A stretch of DNA of 64,000 bases from positions 1,240,001 through 1,304,000 of the forward strand of contig NZ_JAQNDO010000001.1 of NCBI RefSeq assembly GCF_028369105.1. Reading direction: 5' to 3'. The translations under genes and the position numbers were made by a program. The DNA is from Polyangium mundeleinium (GTDB lineage: Bacteria; Myxococcota_A; Polyangia; Polyangiales; Polyangiaceae). The notes beneath the pieces are model-generated. The model ran no database searches. It saw only the letters and a program-made list of their open reading frames with translations, and was not told the origin of the DNA. Position 1 is the first letter of the stretch. Every line of letters starts with the position of its first letter. Below are positions 8,336-17,625 of this stretch, piece after piece.

Positions 8336-9367
8336 TCACACCGGCGGCGGATTCCGTTCCTTGAACCCGCGCTGGTGCCAGTATGGATACGGCGGCGTCA
8401 CCACGCTCGCCGCATCCAGCGCGGCGACGTGCTCCGGTGCCAGCGTCCACCCCACGGCGTCGAGGTTCTGCCTTAGATGTTCCTCGTTGCGCGCGCCGAT
8501 GATGAGGGTCGAGACCGTCGGCCGCTGCAGGAGCCAGTTCAGCGCCACCTGCGCCACCGTCTTGCCCGTCTCGGCGGCGACCACGTCGAGCGCGTCGACG
8601 ACGCGATAGAGATACTCGTCCTCGACGGGCGGCCCGTGATCGACAACGACCTTGCTTTGCAGCCGGCTCGTCGCCGGCAGCGGCTGGCCGCGCCGGATCT
8701 TCCCGGTGAGTCGGCCCCATCCGAGCGGGCTCCACACCACGGCGCCGACACGCTGGTCGAGCGCGAGCGGCATCAGCTCCCATTCGTAATCGCGCCCGAT
8801 CAGCGAATAATACGTCTGGTGCGCCACGTACCGCGCCCATCCGTGGCGATCGGATACGGCCAGCGATTTCATCAGGTGCCAGCCGGAGAAGTTCGAGCAG
8901 CCGACGTAGCGGATCTTCCCCGCCTTCACCAGCGTGTCGAGCGTGCTCAGCACCTCCTCGATCGGCGTCACCGCATCGAAGCCGTGGAGCTGGTACAGGT
9001 CGATGTAGTCCGTGCGAAGACGCGCGAGGCTTGCGTCCACCGCGCGCAGCAGGTGGCTTCGCGACGACCCGACGTCGTTCGGGCCCGTGCCGGCGCGGAA
9101 CGTGCCCTTCGTCGAGATGAGCGCGCGGTCGCGCCGCCCCTGGAGGGCGCGCCCGAGGATCTCCTCCGCCGCCCCGCCCGAATAAATGTCGGCCGAATCG
9201 AACATCGTCAATCCAGCGTCGAGGCAGACGTCGACGAGGCGAGTCGCCTCGGCCACGTCGCTCGAACCCCACGCCTTGAAGAACTCGCCCGACCCTCCGA
9301 AGGTGCCGGTGCCGAAGCTCAACACCGGGACCTTGAGCCCCGATCCACCCAATTGCCTGTACTCCAT
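8336..9367 (-). CDS. aldo/keto reductase
   Basis: A 343-residue aldo/keto reductase of the Tas-like branch. The catalytic set is Asp in MFDSADIY, Tyr in the same DIY, Lys in ISTKGTF and His in YQLHGFD; TLIIGARN is the usual late loop. AGGAGG six to eleven bases upstream fixes the start at 9367. It follows a LysR gene on the same strand after about 190 bases, so it may be controlled by that regulator. It is a distant paralogue of the reductases at 3633 and 13398. The substrate is unknown. Confidence 0.92.
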   Translation of the reverse strand: MEYRQLGGSGLKVPVLSFGTGTFGGSGEFFKAWGSSDVAEATRLVDVCLDAGLTMFDSADIYSGGAAEEILGRALQGRRDRALISTKGTFRAGTGPNDVGSSRSHLLRAVDASLARLRTDYIDLYQLHGFDAVTPIEEVLSTLDTLVKAGKIRYVGCSNFSGWHLMKSLAVSDRHGWARYVAHQTYYSLIGRDYEWELMPLALDQRVGAVVWSPLGWGRLTGKIRRGQPLPATSRLQSKVVVDHGPPVEDEYLYRVVDALDVVAAETGKTVAQVALNWLLQRPTVSTLIIGARNEEHLRQNLDAVGWTLAPEHVAALDAASVVTPPYPYWHQRGFKERNPPPV

Positions 9368-9558
9368 CAGATCCTCCTGTGCTCCTTCCTTGCGCTGGAG
9401 CGTTGCTTGGGGTGGGGGCGGTGTCAATGGTCCTCGGACATCCACGGACACCGATCACGTCGGGGCGCACGCAGCATGCGGCCCAAGGAGCACCGTGTCG
9501 TCGATTCTGGCCTGGTAAAACAGCCTCACGATATGGAGAGGCGCTGGGTGGTATTGGA

Positions 9559-10536
9559 TCACCTGCACGCCGGATCGACGCGCTTCTTCGTCGCTCGGGG
9601 TTGACTGCTTCGTCGAACGACGTCATCTCGCCCTTTCCCCGCCATGAACGCTTGCAGCCGGGGAACGGTATAGTCGAGAAAGACGCGCACCCGCGGGGGC
9701 ACGCGCTGGCCCCCGAGATGAAGCGCGTGCACATCTTCCGCGTCGCTGTGCTCCTCGGACGTCAGCACTTCCACGAGGCGGCCGGCTGCAATATCGGGAT
9801 CGATGTGGAAATCGGCCAATCGCGCCAGCCCCACGCCCGCGATCGCCATCGTGCGAACCGTCTCGCCATTGTTCGCGAGCAGGCTCCCCTGCACCATCCG
9901 GTCGACGAGGCGACCTCCCTGCCGATGTGGCCACACCGGCGCTGCCCGCCGGAAATTGAAGCCGAGGCAGTTGTGGTGGTCGAGATCCTCGACGGTCCGC
10001 GGCGTCCCGTGCCGCTTCAGGTAGGCCGGAGATCCCACGATTCGGCGCCGCGCCGTGCCGATCTTGCGAGCGACGAGGTTCGAATCGGTGAGCGCCCCGA
10101 TGCGAAACGCGACGTCGGTGCGATCGAGGTAAAGATCGACGATTTCATCCGAAAGCGACAGATCGACGACGATGTCGGGGTACGCCTGCCAAAACGCCGG
10201 CAGCAACGGCACGAGCCCGCGCGCGCCGAAGGCCACCGAGGCGCTGACACGCACCGTCCCGCTCGCGTGCGCGCCTCCTCGCGCGAGCTCGCGCTCGAGA
10301 TCTTCGAGCTCCGCGAGCAGCGCGCGACTCCGCTCGAAGTAGAGCTGTCCTTCGTCGGTCAGCGACAGACGCCTCGTCGAACGCTCGACGAGACGCACGC
10401 CCATCCGCGCTTCGATCCGGCTGACCAGCTTGCTCACCGTCGACGGCGTCATCCTGAGCTGGCGCGCGGCTTCCGAGAAGCTCCGCGCTTCCACCACCCG
10501 CACGAAGACCTGCATCTCGCCCGCGCGATTGTCCAT
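9559..10536 (-). CDS. LysR-family transcriptional regulator
   Basis: A 325-residue LysR protein. The N-terminal helix-turn-helix (FSEAARQLRMTPSTVSKLVSRIE, ending in RLVERSTRRLSLTDEG) is followed by a periplasmic-binding-like effector domain (VRVSASVAFGARGLVPLLPAF onward). It belongs to the CrgA/PA-type group that usually controls a divergent redox gene. The divergent gene at 10693 encodes an SDR-type dehydrogenase-like protein, and the aldo/keto reductase at 8336 lies downstream on the same strand, so both are candidate targets. Confidence 0.92.
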   Translation of the reverse strand: MDNRAGEMQVFVRVVEARSFSEAARQLRMTPSTVSKLVSRIEARMGVRLVERSTRRLSLTDEGQLYFERSRALLAELEDLERELARGGAHASGTVRVSASVAFGARGLVPLLPAFWQAYPDIVVDLSLSDEIVDLYLDRTDVAFRIGALTDSNLVARKIGTARRRIVGSPAYLKRHGTPRTVEDLDHHNCLGFNFRRAAPVWPHRQGGRLVDRMVQGSLLANNGETVRTMAIAGVGLARLADFHIDPDIAAGRLVEVLTSEEHSDAEDVHALHLGGQRVPPRVRVFLDYTVPRLQAFMAGKGRDDVVRRSSQPRATKKRVDPACR

Positions 10537-10692
10537 CTTGTTTCTGCCCCGGGTGGGTCTACGCGACGCTGCGGCGCGCGTCGAGTCTGTCCTCGTCGGT
10601 TCGGTGAACCAACTTCACAGATCCCGTGCACGCGGCTGGGATTCTCGAAAGGCCTCCGAGGCTCCATCCTCCTGCATGGAAAGGAACGTCGC

Positions 10693-11583
10693 ATGAAGAT
10701 CTTCGTGACTGGCGCGAGTGGTTACATCGGCGGCTCGATCGCCGCGCAGCTCGCCTCCCGAGGCCACGCCGTGCGCGGCCTCGTTCGCTCGACGGCCAAG
10801 GGCGATGGCGTCCGCGCGAAGGGCATCACGCCCGTGTTTGGCACGCTCGACGATGCCGCGTTGCTGAGCGCCGAGGCGAAGGCCGCCGACGCCGTCATCA
10901 ACGCGGCCGACAGTGATCACGCCGGCGCCGCCTTGGCCCTGCTCGCCGGGCTCGCGGGATCGGGCAAACCCTTCCTCCACACGAGCGGCAGCAGCATCGT
11001 CGGGGACGAGGCGATGGGCGCGCCCTCCGACGCGATCTACACGGAGGACACCCCGGTCAAACCCGAGCCCGACAAGGTCCACCGCGTCGCGTTGAACCAG
11101 CGCATCATCGACGCGGCGCCTGCCGTGCGGACCATCGTCCTCTGCAACAGCCTGATCTATGGCGACACGCTGGGCCCCCCCGCGCAGAGCGTGCAGATTC
11201 CGCCTCTGGTCGCGCAGGCGAAGGAGAGCGGGATTCCTCGTTATATCGGGCGAGGCCTCAACGTCTGGTCCAACGTCCACATCGCCGACGTGGTCGATCT
11301 TTATCTGCTCGCGCTCGACAAGGCGCCGGCAGGCAGTTTCTACTATGTCGAGAACGGCGAGGCCTCGTTTGGCGATCTCGTCCGCGCGATCGGCAAGGCG
11401 CTCGGGCTTGGCGAGGCGCAGTCCTGGCCGGCCGAGGCAGCGGTCGCGAAATGGGGCCGTGAGCTTGCCGTCTTCGCGCTCGGCTCCAACAGCCGCGTCC
11501 GCGCCGACAAGGCCCGTTCCGAGCTTGGTTGGAGCCCTCGACATCGCTCGGTCGTCGACTGGGTCACGCAGCACGTCCGATGA
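10693..11583 (+). CDS. atypical NAD-dependent epimerase/dehydratase (SDR)
   Basis: The 296-residue product opens with a Rossmann motif (FVTGASGYIGG, residues 4-14) and keeps the extended-SDR architecture (LIYGD, NVHIADVVDLYLLAL, ELGWSP). The usual Tyr-xxx-Lys active-site pair is not evident: the corresponding stretch reads HRVALNQR, so it is probably an atypical SDR that binds NAD(P) without classic dehydrogenase chemistry, or uses another base. GGAAAGGAA precedes the start. The frame is open far upstream because it runs antisense to the LysR gene. It is divergent from that LysR gene, its likely regulator. Confidence 0.85.
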   Translation: MKIFVTGASGYIGGSIAAQLASRGHAVRGLVRSTAKGDGVRAKGITPVFGTLDDAALLSAEAKAADAVINAADSDHAGAALALLAGLAGSGKPFLHTSGSSIVGDEAMGAPSDAIYTEDTPVKPEPDKVHRVALNQRIIDAAPAVRTIVLCNSLIYGDTLGPPAQSVQIPPLVAQAKESGIPRYIGRGLNVWSNVHIADVVDLYLLALDKAPAGSFYYVENGEASFGDLVRAIGKALGLGEAQSWPAEAAVAKWGRELAVFALGSNSRVRADKARSELGWSPRHRSVVDWVTQHVR

Positions 11584-11595
11584 CGCCGACCACCA

Positions 11596-12264
11596 TCATC
11601 TCTTGTCGTACGTCGTCGCGATGAGCACGACACGCGCGAGACCAAGCTCCTGAATGGGCGGCGACCGGTGCACCGCCGCCCGTTCCGTGCCTGGATATCG
11701 CTCTCCTTTGAGGAGCACCACGTCTCCGGCGCTCGCCCGGCGAATCTTGTCAGGATCCCGCACGATCCGACGATTGGCCTCCGCGGGCGCGAGCGGGGCC
11801 GGCGCGAGCTCCTCCCGACGAACCACGTCCTCCGGCAACCACTCCGTCCCGGGCCCGAGGTACGTGGTCACGAGGCGGAGGCGCACGTAGTCCACGTGGA
11901 ACTTGCGGCATTGATCGTGGCGTATCGCTCCGAAAAACACCTGGACACGTCGGACGCGGGTGAGCTCCGCGAAGCGCCGGAGCAGACGCCCGATATCCGA
12001 GCGCAGCGGGCTCGTGTCATCCTCGGGGTCGAAGGGCCGGCCCGCCTTGATCTCCGCCGCGTCGAAGATCCCCTCGAAAGCGTCCTTCTTGCCGGCCCAC
12101 GTCGCAATTTCGGGCCCGAGGGCCGGCGGGACCGGACGCGCCCAGATCGCGACGTTCACGGAAGCTTCGTGGATCGACGCGAGGACGTCGGGATCACCGC
12201 CGAGGCGAAACGAGCTGTCCTGCCGTGAAGAGGGGACCGCGGGGAGGGCCACGAGGCTCGTCAT
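11596..12264 (-). CDS. DUF1826 family protein
   Basis: The 222-residue protein matches the DUF1826 pattern: a central FHVDYVRLRLVTTYLGPGTEW, then ANRRIVRDPDKI and a C-terminal KGERYPGTERAAVHRSPPI. That combination, with its His/Asp residues, looks like a metal- or 2-oxoglutarate-oxygenase-like core, but no activity is established to my knowledge. Family members are often linked to zinc-limitation regulons. The start at 12264 has AGGAGGA upstream and overlaps the stop of the preceding gene by four bases, so the two form a translationally coupled operon. In-frame codons up to 12888 are not part of it. Confidence 0.85.
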   Translation of the reverse strand: MTSLVALPAVPSSRQDSSFRLGGDPDVLASIHEASVNVAIWARPVPPALGPEIATWAGKKDAFEGIFDAAEIKAGRPFDPEDDTSPLRSDIGRLLRRFAELTRVRRVQVFFGAIRHDQCRKFHVDYVRLRLVTTYLGPGTEWLPEDVVRREELAPAPLAPAEANRRIVRDPDKIRRASAGDVVLLKGERYPGTERAAVHRSPPIQELGLARVVLIATTYDKR

Positions 12265-12743
12265 GATCGTTCCTCCTGCGCTCCGCTTTCTTTGCGCACG
12301 GGCAGGATCGGCGCCCATACGAGCTTCGCGAGCAGCTCGTCGCTCACGAGCACCCCGCGGTCCGAGAACGCCAGCACGTTGCGCGGTTCGCCTTCGTGGT
12401 CCTCGGCGACGAAGAGGATGCCGCGCCCTTCGCCGTTGTATCCGACCTGCACGATGGCGTTCTTCAGCCAGCGCCCGCCGCCGTCGAGCGTGAGGTCGTG
12501 GGGGAGCGTGTAGAAGCCCTCCGAAGGGAGCGGCTTCAGCGTCTCGCCCCAGGCCGCGGAGCGAAGGACGTACGTGGGTTTGCCCCAGAACCAGCGATTC
12601 CGGCGGTTCTGGCCGGGGCGCACCACGAAGGCGACGCCGTCCTCGACGCCGACGTACACGAGCACGCCGGCAGGGATCACCTCCTCCTGGCCTGGGTAGG
12701 GTTTCGTGGTCCGGTAGAGGCCGGGCTCTGGCAGCTTGATCAT
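12261..12743 (-). CDS. conserved-looking protein of unknown function, DUF1826 operon
   Basis: A 160-residue soluble protein without signal or membrane segment. It has several short beta strands (VLVYVGVEDGVAFVVRPG, IVQVGYNGEGRGILFVAED) and a Trp-rich patch (NRRNRWFWGKPTYVL). I do not recognise the family. It is the first gene of a two-gene operon with the DUF1826 gene (ATGA overlap) and starts 30 bases from a 14-bp palindrome, so the pair is probably repressor controlled. Regular codon use and tight coupling argue that it is real. Confidence 0.75.
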   Translation of the reverse strand: MIKLPEPGLYRTTKPYPGQEEVIPAGVLVYVGVEDGVAFVVRPGQNRRNRWFWGKPTYVLRSAAWGETLKPLPSEGFYTLPHDLTLDGGGRWLKNAIVQVGYNGEGRGILFVAEDHEGEPRNVLAFSDRGVLVSDELLAKLVWAPILPVRKESGAQEERS

Positions 12744-12772
12744 GGCGAGCGCTTCTATATTGCAAACGCATC

Positions 12773-12790
12773 ATAGTTGCAACTATAGTT
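12773..12790. promoter_or_regulatory. overlapping perfect palindromes, likely operator
   Basis: ATAGTTGCAACTAT (12773-12786) is a perfect 14-bp palindrome and overlaps the palindrome AACTATAGTT (12781-12790). It is an AT-rich island in very GC-rich DNA, placed between divergent starts at 12743 and 12795. The position suggests a repressor site that covers both promoters. A Zur-type regulator is possible, because DUF1826 genes often belong to Zur regulons, but the sequence is not a textbook Zur box. Confidence 0.55.
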
Positions 12791-12794
12791 CGAC

Positions 12795-13244
12795 ATGGAC
12801 TGCAACACGGACCGGGAGCATGACGACCTCTGTAGGCGAGCGGCGCACCACCTCCACGAGGCCGGCTTTTCGCCGATCGACGGGGCACCTTCGGGTGGGC
12901 TCGCCGTGCGGCGCGTCGCCGTGGACTCGACGCTCGCCCTCGGGTACGACCCGGCCGCGGGCCTCGTGCGCCTCTCGGTCTCCTTCGCCCGCGGCCCCGC
13001 GAAGCGCGGGATTTTTCAGGGCGGGCGGGGCGAGCTGCGGATCTTCGCGGGGCCGTCGTCGCTGCTCGGGCTGCTCTGCTGGATCACCTCGTCGCACGAC
13101 GAACTCTCGGCGTTCGAGGCCGACGCCTGGCTCGAGCAGATCCTGTCGCTCTGCCCCGCGACGTACGCCGTGCTCTCCTCCCGGAGCGGCGAGGAGATCC
13201 TCGCGCTCGTGATGCCGCAGGAGGCCAGTGCGATGTTGCAGTAG
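12795..13244 (+). CDS. small soluble protein of unknown function
   Basis: A 149-residue protein without export signal. It has one hydrophobic core helix (SSLLGLLCWITSSHDELSAF) and several Cys, among them Cys3 and Cys13. No family is recognised. It is divergent from the DUF1826 operon across the 12773 palindrome and may share its regulator. The ribosome site is weak; the ATG at 12795 is the first in frame. Confidence 0.6.
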   Translation: MDCNTDREHDDLCRRAAHHLHEAGFSPIDGAPSGGLAVRRVAVDSTLALGYDPAAGLVRLSVSFARGPAKRGIFQGGRGELRIFAGPSSLLGLLCWITSSHDELSAFEADAWLEQILSLCPATYAVLSSRSGEEILALVMPQEASAMLQ

Positions 13245-14381
<1,137 letters not shown>

Positions 14382-14466
14382 GCGACCGAACGCGCAACAC
14401 GAACCGGGCCTCCGCGCTGTTCGTGAAGTGGCATGGGGCCGCGGGAGCGTGTAGGAAATCGTTCCG

Positions 14467-15375
14467 ATGGCCTTTGCTCCGCTCAACGCCCTCAACGCCT
14501 TCGTCGCGGTCGCGCGCCGCCTGAGCTACGCGGCCGCAGCCAAGGATCTCGGCGTCTCGACGTCCGCGCTGAGCCAATCGGTTCGTCAGCTCGAAGAGCG
14601 GCTCGGGGTCACGTTGCTCACGCGAACCTCGCGCAGCGTCGTGCTGACCGATGCGGGTGAGCGCCTGCTCGACAACGCCGGTCCCGCCATCGACCAGGCG
14701 CTCGAATCCATGAAGACGGTCAAGGCGAGGCGCGGCGAAGTGACCGGGCGCGTTCGGCTCACCGTTCCGACTGCCGCCGTGACGCTCGTGCTCGCGCGTC
14801 TGCTCCCGCGGTTCGTGGAGCGGCACCCGAAGGTGGAGGTCGAGGTGCGCGTCGACGACCGTCTCGTGGACACCGTGGCCGAAGGGTTCGACGCGGGCAT
14901 TCGCCTCATCGAATCCATCGATCGCGACATGGTGCACGTCCGGCTCTCGGCCCCGGCCCGCCTGGTCGTGGTGGGCGCCCCGTCCTACCTCGAGCGCCGC
15001 GGGATTCCGCAAAAGCCGGCGGATTTGCTCCAGCACGATTGCATCTGCATGCGCTGGGCAACGGCGGGCGAGCCGTGGGCGTGGGAGCTCGAACGGGGAA
15101 AAAAGACCTGGCGCGTCCCGGTGCGTGGCCCCGTGACGACGAACAATTTCCAGCTCATGCGGCTCCTCGCTGTCGCTGGGGTTGGTCTCTCCTACGTGCT
15201 CGAACCCACGATCGCCGACGAGCTTTCACGTGGGCAGCTTCGTGTGGTCCTCGAGCCCTACGCACCCGAGGTCCCGGGCTTGTTCCTGTACTTCCCGAGT
15301 CGCGCGCAGGTATCCCCCGCGCTCAAGGCGTTCGTCGATGTGGCGCACGAGATCAGGAAGGCGAAGGCCGGCTGA
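14467..15375 (+). CDS. LysR-family transcriptional regulator
   Basis: A 302-residue LysR protein. Its helix-turn-helix is SYAAAAKDLGVSTSALSQSV followed by RQLEERLGVTLLTRTSRSV, and the effector domain starts at about residue 90 (GRVRLTVPTAAVTLVLARLLP). This is the most common LysR subgroup and often controls an adjacent oxidoreductase. It lies downstream of the aldo/keto reductase at 13398, in the same direction, so autoregulated control of that operon is plausible. Confidence 0.93.
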   Translation: MAFAPLNALNAFVAVARRLSYAAAAKDLGVSTSALSQSVRQLEERLGVTLLTRTSRSVVLTDAGERLLDNAGPAIDQALESMKTVKARRGEVTGRVRLTVPTAAVTLVLARLLPRFVERHPKVEVEVRVDDRLVDTVAEGFDAGIRLIESIDRDMVHVRLSAPARLVVVGAPSYLERRGIPQKPADLLQHDCICMRWATAGEPWAWELERGKKTWRVPVRGPVTTNNFQLMRLLAVAGVGLSYVLEPTIADELSRGQLRVVLEPYAPEVPGLFLYFPSRAQVSPALKAFVDVAHEIRKAKAG

Positions 15376-15454
15376 GGAGCCCTCGTATGGCGTATTCAGC
15401 GGCGACGCGCCGGCTCAATGGCGCACCGCATCCCGCGTCATGGGCAGAATCGTG

Positions 15455-15892
15455 CTAACCCCGCGGCGGCTGCGGAGCCTTCTTCCTTCGCACTCCCGTC
15501 GCTCCCGATGCGGTGGCCCGCAAAATGCGGCGGAAGGTCGGGCATTCCATGTGGCTCGGCGCGCGGCAGGCAGCGGCGTGCCGCAGGCCGTCGCGAATCG
15601 CGCTCAGGTCGCGGATCGTCTTGTCGAGCTCCTCCGCCTTGGCCGTGAGCATTTGCCGATCGATACGCGGCTGCCCGTCCGGCGCGAACATGAGCGCGAT
15701 CTCGTCGAGCGAAAAGCCGGCGGTGCGCCCCAGCGCGATGAGCGCCAGCCGCTCCAGCACGCCGGGATCGAACAGACGGCGCAGGCCCCGCCTGCCCATC
15801 GAGGCGATCAGCCCCTTTTCCTCATAGAACCGCAGCGTCGAGGCAGGAACGCCAGACCGCCGCGCCACTTCAGCGATGTCCAGGTCTCTCAT
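15455..15892 (-). CDS. MerR-family transcriptional regulator
   Basis: This 145-residue protein has the MerR winged helix at its N-terminus (IAEVARRSGVPASTLRFYEEKGLI) and a dimerisation helix (AEELDKTIRDLSAIRDGLRHA). Near the C-terminus it has two Cys (ACRAPSHMECPTF) rather than the four-Cys cluster of SoxR, so a redox or thiol signal is possible but a [2Fe-2S] cluster is unlikely. It is divergent from a methyltransferase gene whose promoter has the stretched 19-bp spacer and central palindrome that MerR proteins act on. The start at 15892 is preferred over the 16003 extension, which would cover that promoter. Confidence 0.9.
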   Translation of the reverse strand: MRDLDIAEVARRSGVPASTLRFYEEKGLIASMGRRGLRRLFDPGVLERLALIALGRTAGFSLDEIALMFAPDGQPRIDRQMLTAKAEELDKTIRDLSAIRDGLRHAAACRAPSHMECPTFRRILRATASGATGVRRKKAPQPPRG

Positions 15893-15896
15893 CCTC

Positions 15897-15927
15897 TTGA
15901 CCTCAAGTCGACTTGAACTGGCACAGT
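15897..15927 (+). promoter_or_regulatory. MerR-type promoter with 19-bp spacer
   Basis: A -35 TTGACC (15897-15902) and a -10-like CACAGT (15922-15927) are separated by 19 bp. The spacer starts with the perfect palindrome TCAAGTCGACTTGA (15903-15916). A 19-bp spacer with a central dyad is the hallmark of MerR-activated promoters and resembles the SoxR box. It would drive the methyltransferase at 15967. Confidence 0.7.
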
Positions 15928-15966
15928 GCAGCTTCCGCTTCTTGATGGCAAGCAAAGGAGACGACC

Positions 15967-16821
15967 ATGGCTGTTGCGCAACACACCGAGGACGAACAAA
16001 CAAAGCTTTGGAACGGCCCTGCCGGACGCGCCTGGGTCGACCAGCAGGCGTTGCTCGATCAGATGTTCAAGCCGTTCGAAGACCTGCTCGTCGAAGCGGT
16101 CGCCGCCGGACCCGGAGGCCAGGTGCTCGACATCGGCTGCGGCACGGGCAGCACGACGCTCGCCGTCGCGCGGCTGCTCGGAGCGAAGGGCCGCTGCATT
16201 GGCATCGACATTTCAGAACCGATGATCGCCGCCGCCCGAGCCCGCGCGGAACGGGACAACACGCCGGCAAGCTTCCTTCGCGAAAGCGCGCAGCTCCACG
16301 CGTTCGAGCCTGCGAGCTTCGACATGCTCATTTCGCGCTTCGGCGTCATGTTCTTCGACGACCCTGTCCGGGCATTTACGAACCTGCGGCGCGCCGCGAG
16401 GGACGGCGCCGCGTGTCGGTTTATCGCCTGGCGGAGTGCTGCGGAAAACCCGTTCATGACGACGGCCGAGCGCGCCGCGGCGCCGCTCCTGCCGAACCTC
16501 CCCGCCCGCCGGCCGGACGCGCCCGTGGGGCAGTTCGCCTTCGCGGACCGGCACCGGGTCGCCTCCCTCCTGGAGGCGAGCGGCTGGGCCGAGATCGACA
16601 TCCAGCCGATCGACGTCGCCTGCACCCTGCCCGAGAGCGAGCTCGTCCGTTACCTGACCCGGCTCGGTCCTGTCGGCCTGATCCTGCAACAGGCGGACGA
16701 TCGGACGCGCGTGCAGGTCATCGAGACAGTGCGCGCCGCCTTCGAGCCCTATGTGCACGGAGCGGACGTCCGCTTCTCCGCGGCCTGCTGGACGATCGGC
16801 GCGCGTACGCCGCGTCCCTGA
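15967..16821 (+). CDS. class I SAM-dependent methyltransferase
   Basis: A 284-residue Rossmann-fold methyltransferase. Motif I is VLDIGCGTGSTT (residues 53-64), the acidic SAM contact is GIDISEPM, and motif IV is FDMLISRFGVMFFDDP. It resembles UbiE/Methyltransf_25-type enzymes that act on small molecules rather than DNA. It is transcribed from the MerR-type promoter and likely belongs to that regulator's response. The substrate is unknown. The first residues (MAVAQHTEDEQTKLWNGPAGRAWV) are typical of the subfamily and support the start. Confidence 0.9.
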   Translation: MAVAQHTEDEQTKLWNGPAGRAWVDQQALLDQMFKPFEDLLVEAVAAGPGGQVLDIGCGTGSTTLAVARLLGAKGRCIGIDISEPMIAAARARAERDNTPASFLRESAQLHAFEPASFDMLISRFGVMFFDDPVRAFTNLRRAARDGAACRFIAWRSAAENPFMTTAERAAAPLLPNLPARRPDAPVGQFAFADRHRVASLLEASGWAEIDIQPIDVACTLPESELVRYLTRLGPVGLILQQADDRTRVQVIETVRAAFEPYVHGADVRFSAACWTIGARTPRP

Positions 16822-16848
16822 GGCGGTGGACGATCGGGCGCGCCCGTC

Positions 16849-17484
16849 TCACCGGGGCAGGCGCGCCGCACCTGCGCGGGCGCCCGCGAGCACGGTGTCG
16901 ATGGCCGCGGCGGCGTAGTCCTCGCTGACGTCCTCGCCGCGCTGGATGAGGCGCCCGTAGATCCCCCCGAAGATCAGGTCGAGGATGAGCTCCATGTTCA
17001 CGTCCGCGGGCAACTCGCCGCGCGTGATGCCGCGCTCGAGCATGGCCGTGTTGCGCAGCCGGCGTCGATCGCGCAGGGCCCTCGAAATGGCCTCCACCTC
17101 CGGATCCGCGCGCTCCATCTGCAGCATCCGCACGATGCCGCGGCCCGTGGGCGTCTGGCACATCCGCACGGAGGTCATCACCACGGCCAGCAGATCTCCG
17201 CGCAGCGTGCCCGTATCCAGCGTCTCCTGCTCCTCGTTGGCCGCGCGCAGGGACGCCGCGACGAGCTCCGCCTTCGTCGGCCAGCGCCGGTAGATCGTCG
17301 TCTTGTTCACCCCCGAGCGTGCCGCGACATCCTCGATGCGCAGCGCGCCGTAGCCCACGCGCCCGAGCTCCTCGTGCGTCGCGGCGAGCACGGCCGACAC
17401 CACGCGCTCGGCGCGTCCACGGATGCGCGTGCCTTCGGTGCGGCGGGTTCGAGGACCGGGCGGGGGGCTGCTCTCGTGCTGCAT
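16849..17484 (-). CDS. TetR-family repressor of the P450 operon
   Basis: A 211-residue TetR protein. The N-terminal helix-turn-helix (LRIEDVAARSGVNKTTIYRRWPTK) is standard and the ligand domain follows with the TetR_C-like GIVRMLQMERADPEVE. It is divergent from the ferredoxin reductase gene, and the spacer holds two copies of GGCAAC-N5-GTTGCC, its probable operators. This mirrors the arrangement of the camphor repressor and its divergent cam operon in Pseudomonas putida. Repression relieved by the P450 substrate or a metabolite is the natural model, inferred from context. Confidence 0.9.
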   Translation of the reverse strand: MQHESSPPPGPRTRRTEGTRIRGRAERVVSAVLAATHEELGRVGYGALRIEDVAARSGVNKTTIYRRWPTKAELVAASLRAANEEQETLDTGTLRGDLLAVVMTSVRMCQTPTGRGIVRMLQMERADPEVEAISRALRDRRRLRNTAMLERGITRGELPADVNMELILDLIFGGIYGRLIQRGEDVSEDYAAAAIDTVLAGARAGAARLPR

Positions 17485-17538
17485 GGCCTGAGTCTACCTA
17501 ACGGATCTTCCGTAGTTTTCGCGCAGATTTGCCACAAA

Positions 17539-17555
17539 GGCAACTCGTTGTTGCC
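17539..17555. promoter_or_regulatory. operator copy 1 (GGCAAC-N5-GTTGCC)
   Basis: GGCAAC and GTTGCC are perfect 6-bp inverted arms around TCGTT. The site lies in the TetR/ferredoxin reductase spacer, exactly 41 bp from the second copy, so both lie near the same helix face. Confidence 0.7.
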
Positions 17556-17579
17556 AAATACCTCGGTGCTGGGTACTAT

Positions 17580-17596
17580 GGCAACTACGAGTTGCC
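17580..17596. promoter_or_regulatory. operator copy 2 (GGCAACT-ACG-AGTTGCC)
   Basis: The 7-bp inverted arms GGCAACT and AGTTGCC enclose ACG. It is the second copy of the same dyad and lies about 30 bases upstream of the preferred reductase start. An alternative ATG at 17578 would lie inside it, which supports the start at 17626. Confidence 0.7.
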
Positions 17597-17625
17597 TTGA
17601 GACGCACGAGAGGTACGTCGCGGAC

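Noticed and set aside
11596-12888. A 430-residue fusion of the DUF1826 protein with upstream codons
   Set aside because: The upstream half is a shadow of the gene at 12261-12743. The ATG at 12264 with AGGAGGA and ATGA coupling is the real start.
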